This document shows positions 58,938 through 64,000 of a stretch of DNA of 64,000 nt, piece after piece (position 1 is the first letter of the stretch; each line of letters opens with the position of its first letter). The translations under genes and the position numbers were made by a program. Under the pieces are notes generated by a model. It ran no database searches. It was not told the DNA's origin and worked only from the letters and a program-made list of their open reading frames with translations. Source of the stretch: Abditibacteriaceae bacterium (GTDB lineage: Bacteria > Armatimonadota > Abditibacteriia > Abditibacteriales > Abditibacteriaceae); NCBI GenBank assembly GCA_019239895.1, contig JAFAZH010000036.1:1-64000 (forward strand), read 5' to 3'.

Positions 58938-61424
58938 ATGATGAAACGGTTTCCCAAGCCATCAGTTCTCCGCTGGTCATGCGCGTTTTTGACAATTTCT
59001 TATCTGCCGTTAGCGAGTGCCCAGGATGTCCCGGATCAAACCGGCACCGGATTGCCTCCGGCTAACACCGGTGCTGGCACGCGGGTGCCCAGACGAGCCG
59101 GGCAGGAGAACACGCCACGCATTTTAGAAATAGACGCGGCCCATATCAGAACGTTGGGGACTTTACCCACACGCGGCGATGTAGAAGCCGTATCGCTGGG
59201 GGTTTCCCTGGCCAGCCTGCGGGCGAATCCTACGGCTCAACAAACTTTAATGCAGTGGGTGCATGAGGGCGGAGTGGTGTTTCTGCATACCGACGCGGCG
59301 CAGGCTTTTGGTTACCGCACCGTCGCCGCGCGCACTACCACCAAACGCACCGCAGGGCAACTCTTTGGCCGCGCTCGTGCGGCAGTGCCTTTTGGCGCCC
59401 ATCCTTTGTTGTGGGGCGCATTGCGGCGTGGTGGCGCGAACAATGGCGGGGGGGCAGGCGCAGCGCAACGAGGCCAGAGTGCGGGGGCGTTAGGCGTGCG
59501 CGTCGTCTATTATGAGATGCGCGAAGGCGATGCGCTCGTGCGCGAGCATCCCGCTGGCGTGCCGCTGCTGCGTGTGACCGATTTAGCCGGAACGGAGCGG
59601 GAGCCGCTGTTTGCGGCAGCGATGGCGCCTTTTGGTCGCGGCTGGGCCGTCTTTACGCCTGTCGTGGTTGAGACCCATCGTGCCGATGGGGCGGTGTTCC
59701 TGCAAAACCTAACGCGCCTCATTGCCTCTTCAGTGCAGGCCATGCGCCGGGATGCTGTTGGGATCGGTGCGCCTGCCGGGGCCGTTCCTCCTGCGGGGGC
59801 CATTCCTCCTACCGCTAACCTGGGGCCGACCTTAACCAGCTTGCCTGCCACTTTAATAGAACAGACAGGTGACGCGTTTGGTAGGGCTGATGATGCTCAA
59901 ATCAACTATACCGCTATCGCACAGCAATTCCAGCTTGCCTTAGCGCCACCGGATGCGGCTGTGGGGCCAGCCGACCCTAACGCTCCTAACGGGGCTAATG
60001 TGCCCGGTGCGCCAGCCCCCGCTACGACTGGTGTTGCTACGACCGGTGTCGCCACGGGCTTTAAAGCTGAGGAACCCCGCTTGATGTTGACTCAACAGGA
60101 GGCGACTTTAGCATCTGACTTGGTGAATGCGGCCCGCGCTAATGATGGTGTGCGTCCTTATGCCAAAGCCTTTATTTATTTGCTCTGCACCCGACTGGAA
60201 TTGCAGCGCAATGATTTGCGTAAGGCCGATGGTTGGTTGCGACAAGCTGAAAATTTGCGGCCCGATACGGCGGAAACCCTCTTGTGGCGGGGCATCGTGA
60301 CCGCAGGGCAAGCAGAGAATATTACCTTAAGTTCGCGTGACCGGGCTGCGCTGTTAGGTAATGCTGCCGATAGTTGGGGCCGCGCCCTGCGTGCTGCTCC
60401 TTTAGTGCAACGCGCCAACAATGGAGCAGCAGCGAACGCAGCAACTGGGGCCGCTCAGTATGGGACAGATCAAGCCACGATACAAAATGTGGCGCAGGGT
60501 GATCCTCAAGCTGCGGCTCAGGAGGGCGGCGCTTTACAGGGCAACATCAGCGGGATACCTCGTGAATTAATCCGTGCCTGGAGTGCCAGCAGTGGCTTTG
60601 CAGCCAATATCATGAGCGTTGAGCCGCCTCTAACGGAACCTTTGGGCAACAACGCTGATAGTGGCCTGGTATTGCGACACTTTCCCAATGATCCGACGTT
60701 GCGCCTGGCCGTGCCAGCAGGACAGTTAATAACCCGGTCGAGTGACGCGTTGGGTTGGCACGCCGATGAAGAAGAGTTGCTTATCTTTCCCACGCCCGAA
60801 TATTATGCGGCCTACCGGCGAGCGGCGGGATTAGGCAATCAATCGGTGCCCAATCCGGCAGGCTCTTTTGGTGATATTGTCGGCAGCCGCATGATGATGA
60901 TTTCGCAGGCATCGTTGCCTGTCATCCTGCCTTCGGCGGGGCCAGGGCAACCGCCGCGTGCCGTGCAAATGGGCACTTCGGTGGCTCCTGTGGTGGCGCG
61001 GATGCATGGCTATGTACTGATAAACGCCTTGGCGGAAGGGGGCACCCAGGTGCCCGACTGGATGCAGCTTGGCTTAGTAGGGCTGGATGACAGCAAAGTT
61101 TCCGGTGCGCTCAGTGGTGCGGGCGGAGCGGTTGACCCGCTCTTTGGCTTGCGGCAATATGCGGGTGCGGGTCGTTTGCTCTCCGCTGATCAATTCCGGG
61201 GCATAAGCATGGCCACGGGTGGCAATGGCCCCATCAGTGGCCTGGCCGAAGCGCAGGGTATGGCGATGATGGCCTACTTCTATGATCGCTTCGGGGCAGG
61301 CTATGTGGTCGAGACTTTGCAACGTTTAGGTGCCGGGCAAAGCGTGGATGATGCCCTGAATGCAACCACGGGTATGGACGAACAAGGGTTCTTCCGCGCC
61401 TGGTATAATGCCACTTTCGGTTAG
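58938..61424 (+). CDS. Large secreted protein with peptidase-MA-like C-terminus
   Basis: The ATG at 58938 (GAGG seven bases upstream) gives 828 residues; a GTG at 58929 is less likely. Signal peptide about residues 1-28. Residues about 50-240 form an alpha/beta domain with RTLGTLPTRGDVEAVSLGVS and a HEGGVVFLHTDAAQAFGY strand. A TPR-like helical region follows near 390-470 (ADGWLRQAENLRPDTAETLL). The C-terminal 250 residues resemble peptidase-MA/gluzincin proteins in layout, with HGYVLINALAEGG and YFYDRFGAGYVVETLQRLGAG, but no HExxH zinc motif is seen. Several low-complexity Ala/Pro/Gly stretches occur. Function unknown. Confidence 0.7.
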   Translation: MMKRFPKPSVLRWSCAFLTISYLPLASAQDVPDQTGTGLPPANTGAGTRVPRRAGQENTPRILEIDAAHIRTLGTLPTRGDVEAVSLGVSLASLRANPTAQQTLMQWVHEGGVVFLHTDAAQAFGYRTVAARTTTKRTAGQLFGRARAAVPFGAHPLLWGALRRGGANNGGGAGAAQRGQSAGALGVRVVYYEMREGDALVREHPAGVPLLRVTDLAGTEREPLFAAAMAPFGRGWAVFTPVVVETHRADGAVFLQNLTRLIASSVQAMRRDAVGIGAPAGAVPPAGAIPPTANLGPTLTSLPATLIEQTGDAFGRADDAQINYTAIAQQFQLALAPPDAAVGPADPNAPNGANVPGAPAPATTGVATTGVATGFKAEEPRLMLTQQEATLASDLVNAARANDGVRPYAKAFIYLLCTRLELQRNDLRKADGWLRQAENLRPDTAETLLWRGIVTAGQAENITLSSRDRAALLGNAADSWGRALRAAPLVQRANNGAAANAATGAAQYGTDQATIQNVAQGDPQAAAQEGGALQGNISGIPRELIRAWSASSGFAANIMSVEPPLTEPLGNNADSGLVLRHFPNDPTLRLAVPAGQLITRSSDALGWHADEEELLIFPTPEYYAAYRRAAGLGNQSVPNPAGSFGDIVGSRMMMISQASLPVILPSAGPGQPPRAVQMGTSVAPVVARMHGYVLINALAEGGTQVPDWMQLGLVGLDDSKVSGALSGAGGAVDPLFGLRQYAGAGRLLSADQFRGISMATGGNGPISGLAEAQGMAMMAYFYDRFGAGYVVETLQRLGAGQSVDDALNATTGMDEQGFFRAWYNATFG

Positions 61425-61559
61425 AGGAGATAACCGAAAATAACAGGTTAGCAAAGGGACAAGGGCTAAGTTTAAGAATTAAATCAAACGGGTATAATAG
61501 AGACGAAGCCCCACGACCTCTGCAACTTATTAGAACGCGATACATCTAACTGAATAACG

Positions 61560-62957
61560 ATGTCTGATTTTCTTTCTAACTTCGATCCTGGAACGAATTC
61601 GGAAGCACAGGGGGAATGTGAGCGTTTAGCAACTCTCCTGACGGCGTTTTTTGATGGTGAGGCGACGGCGGAAGAATCACGCCTGGCCCGCCAGCATGTT
61701 GTGCAATGCGCGCGTTGCGCTATCTCCTGGGAGTCGTGGAAACGCACTCGTTACCTGTTGCAGACGACACCTGTGCCGCCCGTGCCAGTGGGCTTGCTGG
61801 TGCGTATCCTCCTGGCGTGTCGCTTGAGTGCTTTACCCCGGCGCGTTAAGCAACCAGTGAGCGGCGTTGAGCGGTTGCAGCCCACTTCGCTCAAGGCGCA
61901 TGATGTGGCGATGTTAGAGGCGCAACGGACAGCTTCGCTGCCAACTCCTGATGATGTGCCCTCCGCTCCGCTGGCAGCGGCCATTCCGTTGGTTCCTGTC
62001 CCCCCGAACTTGAAAGCAGAAATTCTCAAGCGCACTGTTGGCAGCCAAAAGTTGGAGCTTGAAACACCACCGCTATTGCCCGCCACGACAAAAGCAGGAT
62101 CGCGCTGGGATTTCGGACTGACGCTAAAGTTCGCTCCGTCGCGCCGCTTTAACCGATTTATGGGGGCCGTGGCTGTGCCCGCCGTTACGGCCTGGATGAT
62201 TATCGCCAGCCAGCAGGTGCCCCCATCCCAGGTTATTGCGCTGTCCCAGGTGCCAGTGGACTCAACTGTCGCCAAAAGTACCGGCGAGGCGGGGGTGGTT
62301 CAAGCGCGTCAACGGTTAGCGAAGTTGCCAATCGCGCCGCCTCAGACTGCCCCGGCGCTAGTGACTCAGAAAGCAAATGTGCAGAGCGTGCCAGCACCCG
62401 CAGCGCCGATGACAACGCCAGTGATCGCTATGCCTCATACAGTGGCTCTGGACTCTAATAGCGTGCCGGAGAGCAGCATCAAAATGCCGAAATTTGACCA
62501 GGTTGATGCCCACACTGTGCTCGCCGCTTATCACCTGCCCGCTAAGCCAGTCGTAGCGACTATGGCGGATGCAGGTAAGCCGGTAGCAGAAGCGAGGACT
62601 AATGATCCTGGCCTTGTTCACATTGCAGTTCGCCCCCAAATTCTCCGGCGTGTGGCTACGCCGCGCTTGACGCTGGCTTCTACTCCCTTGCCTTGGAGCC
62701 GTAGCCATCAGGAAATGGCCGAGCAGAATACGGACAACGGCTTGAGAAAGCTCCGGCCCTCCATCATTGACTCGGCCCCCCGCGATGCGAGCAAGGATGA
62801 TGCGAATGCGCAGGGTGACGATGATACCACAGTGGATGTAAGCAACATTGGCGATCACCGTCCTGAAGAAGTGCGACAAGTCATTGATGGTTATCGAGCC
62901 GCTTTGCTTACTGATAGCAGCGATAGCGATGCAACCGATGATGGTAATAGCAGTTAG
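61560..62957 (+). CDS. Anti-sigma-factor-like protein with zinc finger
   Basis: The 465-residue protein opens with a zf-HC2 type zinc finger (about 18-60: CERLATLLTAFFDGEATAEE and QHVVQCARCAISW, with one H and two C), the hallmark of anti-sigma factors. A membrane helix lies near residues 201-218 (FMGAVAVPAVTAWMIIA). The rest is Pro/Ala/Val-rich, presumably periplasmic, with no fold I recognise. Such proteins hold a sigma factor until a signal arrives. No ECF sigma gene is adjacent here, so the partner is unknown; the sigma factor at 31127 is far away. Confidence 0.7.
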   Translation: MSDFLSNFDPGTNSEAQGECERLATLLTAFFDGEATAEESRLARQHVVQCARCAISWESWKRTRYLLQTTPVPPVPVGLLVRILLACRLSALPRRVKQPVSGVERLQPTSLKAHDVAMLEAQRTASLPTPDDVPSAPLAAAIPLVPVPPNLKAEILKRTVGSQKLELETPPLLPATTKAGSRWDFGLTLKFAPSRRFNRFMGAVAVPAVTAWMIIASQQVPPSQVIALSQVPVDSTVAKSTGEAGVVQARQRLAKLPIAPPQTAPALVTQKANVQSVPAPAAPMTTPVIAMPHTVALDSNSVPESSIKMPKFDQVDAHTVLAAYHLPAKPVVATMADAGKPVAEARTNDPGLVHIAVRPQILRRVATPRLTLASTPLPWSRSHQEMAEQNTDNGLRKLRPSIIDSAPRDASKDDANAQGDDDTTVDVSNIGDHRPEEVRQVIDGYRAALLTDSSDSDATDDGNSS

Positions 62958-62986
62958 GAACTTTGGCTAATACAATGACTGGCTGT

Positions 62987-63020
62987 AAAGAGGAAGGCAA
63001 GTTGCCTTCCTCTTTTTATT
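62987..63020 (+). terminator. Intrinsic terminator after the anti-sigma-like gene
   Basis: A 14-base inverted repeat (62987-63000 with 63002-63015) followed by a T-rich run lies 30 bases after the stop codon. Confidence 0.85.
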
Positions 63021-63069
63021 TGTCGGCTTTATCCTCAAATCATTTGAACAGTTGATGCAAATAATAGTT

Positions 63070-63179
63070 TGTCATTCTGAGCGCAGCGAAGAATCTTGTA
63101 ATGGCATCCATAGAGTAGTAGTTAAACCTATCACTCTATGAAGACTATTAGTAGATTCTTCGCTATGCTCAGAATGACA
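63070..63179. repeat. MITE-like inverted repeat, family A, copy 3
   Basis: Terminal TGTCATTCTGAGCGCAGCG (63070-63088) and a matching inverse arm near 63155-63179. The ends resemble copies 1 and 2 with the variant core GAAGAATCT. The interior differs, with GTAGTAGTTAAACC-like sequence. Confidence 0.78.
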
Positions 63180-63227
63180 CTCTGCAAAAAACCTTAAATC
63201 TTTCAATCCGTCTCTAAAACAGTGATT

Positions 63228-64000
63228 TCACTCCTCATCAACCGCCTGTTGCCAACGTTCTTTTAATAGCTGGGTGATGGGGCCGGGGGCTGCATAAGAA
63301 TGCTCGACTCTATTAATTTCGGCGGTGTTCAGCGTTCCCTCATAATCCATCTCTGTATACGTTGCGACAGCGCGGGGGCCAGTGGCGGCTGTAGTGATAA
63401 ACACTTCATCGGCCCCGGCTAATTCATGAGGTGAAAAGATGCCCTGCCGCGACTCAATGCCCATTTCCATCAGCCACTCTAAGATAATCTCTCGCGCAAT
63501 ACCGGGTAGGCAACCACTATCTAAAGCGGGCGTGCGGACTTCCCCCCGGCTCACCCAGAATAAGTTAGCGCGGGCACATTCGCATAAGGCTCCCTGGCTG
63601 TTGCATAACACCGCTTCATCAAACCCCTGTGCTGTCATTTCCCGCCATGCCCATTGATGCCCTAAATAGGCTGTGGCTTTGACGCCTGCTAAGGGTCGTC
63701 GTGCTTCCAGGCGATAGAGTGAAAGTCCTAACTTCACAGCAGCATTACCGCTAGGGGGACGCTCCGCCACCAGTATTGAAAAATCACTCCCCACGTCACC
63801 ATTCCAACGCCCATCGCCGCGCCGCGTAAGAGTGAGCCGCGCATAACCATCTTGTATCGAATTTTGGGCTACCACCTGATGCAGTGCCGACTGTATAGTT
63901 GCATCCGTGAAAGCAATAGAAATATCAGTCGCAGCCGCATCGTGGCGGAGACGGGATAGGTGTCGTTCCAAGGCGAAGGGATGCCCATGCCATATCCCGA
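63228..64000 (-). CDS. Class IV PLP aminotransferase, 5' part beyond the window
   Basis: The visible part is a branched-chain/4-amino-4-deoxychorismate lyase-type fold: GHPFALERHLSRL is seen at its N-terminal side, and the frame is open to the window edge, so the true start lies outside. DEAVLCNSQGALCECARANLFW, with GIAREIILEWLMEMG and DEVFITTAATGPRAV further on, are the family's cofactor and substrate regions. The reaction could be D-amino-acid, branched-chain or aminodeoxychorismate transamination or lyase; I cannot choose. It is convergent with the anti-sigma-like gene. Confidence 0.85.
   Translation of the reverse strand, partial: GIWHGHPFALERHLSRLRHDAAATDISIAFTDATIQSALHQVVAQNSIQDGYARLTLTRRGDGRWNGDVGSDFSILVAERPPSGNAAVKLGLSLYRLEARRPLAGVKATAYLGHQWAWREMTAQGFDEAVLCNSQGALCECARANLFWVSRGEVRTPALDSGCLPGIAREIILEWLMEMGIESRQGIFSPHELAGADEVFITTAATGPRAVATYTEMDYEGTLNTAEINRVEHSYAAPGPITQLLKERWQQAVDEE

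Overview
The window reads as the chromosome of a Gram-negative-type (diderm) bacterium of moderate GC content. It encodes a lipopolysaccharide inner-core pathway based on heptose and Kdo, a secretin-type pilus/secretion locus, and many secreted proteins with proline/alanine-rich linkers, including a copper-amine-oxidase-type 'stalk' domain protein. This mix, together with the scattered housekeeping operons, is what I would expect from a lineage such as Armatimonadota. That assignment is inferred from gene style only; no rRNA gene is present to settle it.

Layout. 1-6253 (minus strand): a Flp/Tad-type pilus fragment with a CpaE/TadZ-like ATPase, a long secretin with several BON-like repeats and a CpaB-like protein. 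6477-8258: thiE and thiL. 8328-9362: a secreted protein of unknown function. 9656-12828: the t6A tRNA-modification genes tsaE, tsaB and tsaD with rimI. 12880-28683: a large LPS/cell-surface sugar region with four GT4/GT2 glycosyltransferases, two GT9 heptosyltransferase-like proteins, a Kdo 3-hydroxylase, a sugar-nucleotide 4,6-dehydratase, a deoxyhypusine-synthase-like protein, the heptose kinase rfaE1 and a rare fusion of ADP-heptose synthase (RfaE2) with CMP-Kdo synthetase (KdsB). A minus-strand WD40/ankyrin gene pair interrupts this region. 28676-34389: a family 5 uracil-DNA glycosylase, an M16 peptidase, a sigma-70 factor with an unusual C-terminal extension, and cysS.

34561-39354 is the translation/transcription block: a broken HNH gene, tRNA-Thr(TGT), tRNA-Tyr, tRNA-Thr(GGT), rpmG, tRNA-Trp, secE, nusG, rplK, rplA, rplJ and rplL. 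It ends in a strong palindrome and is not followed by rpoB. 39488-43890 holds small coiled-coil genes (one broken), a WecA-like/TagA fusion, a transglutaminase-like protein and a ferritin-like DUF892 protein. 44020-48012 holds secreted proteins including a pectate-lyase-like protein. 48103-51420 holds ahcY, divergent from an ArsR-methyltransferase regulator with a palindromic operator candidate between them, then a VapBC-type toxin-antitoxin pair. 51452-64000 holds gltX, a stalk/Ig-like protein, a Gfo/Idh oxidoreductase, a PQQ-type propeller, a large secreted protein, an anti-sigma-like zinc-finger protein and the 3' part of a class IV aminotransferase gene running off the right edge.

Two themes run through the window. 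First, intergenic gaps are packed with long inverted repeats from at least six sequence families, even inside the ribosomal protein operon. Second, three small accessory genes (14015-14343, 34561-34904, 39695-39972) each appear to have lost one base, while the long housekeeping genes are intact.
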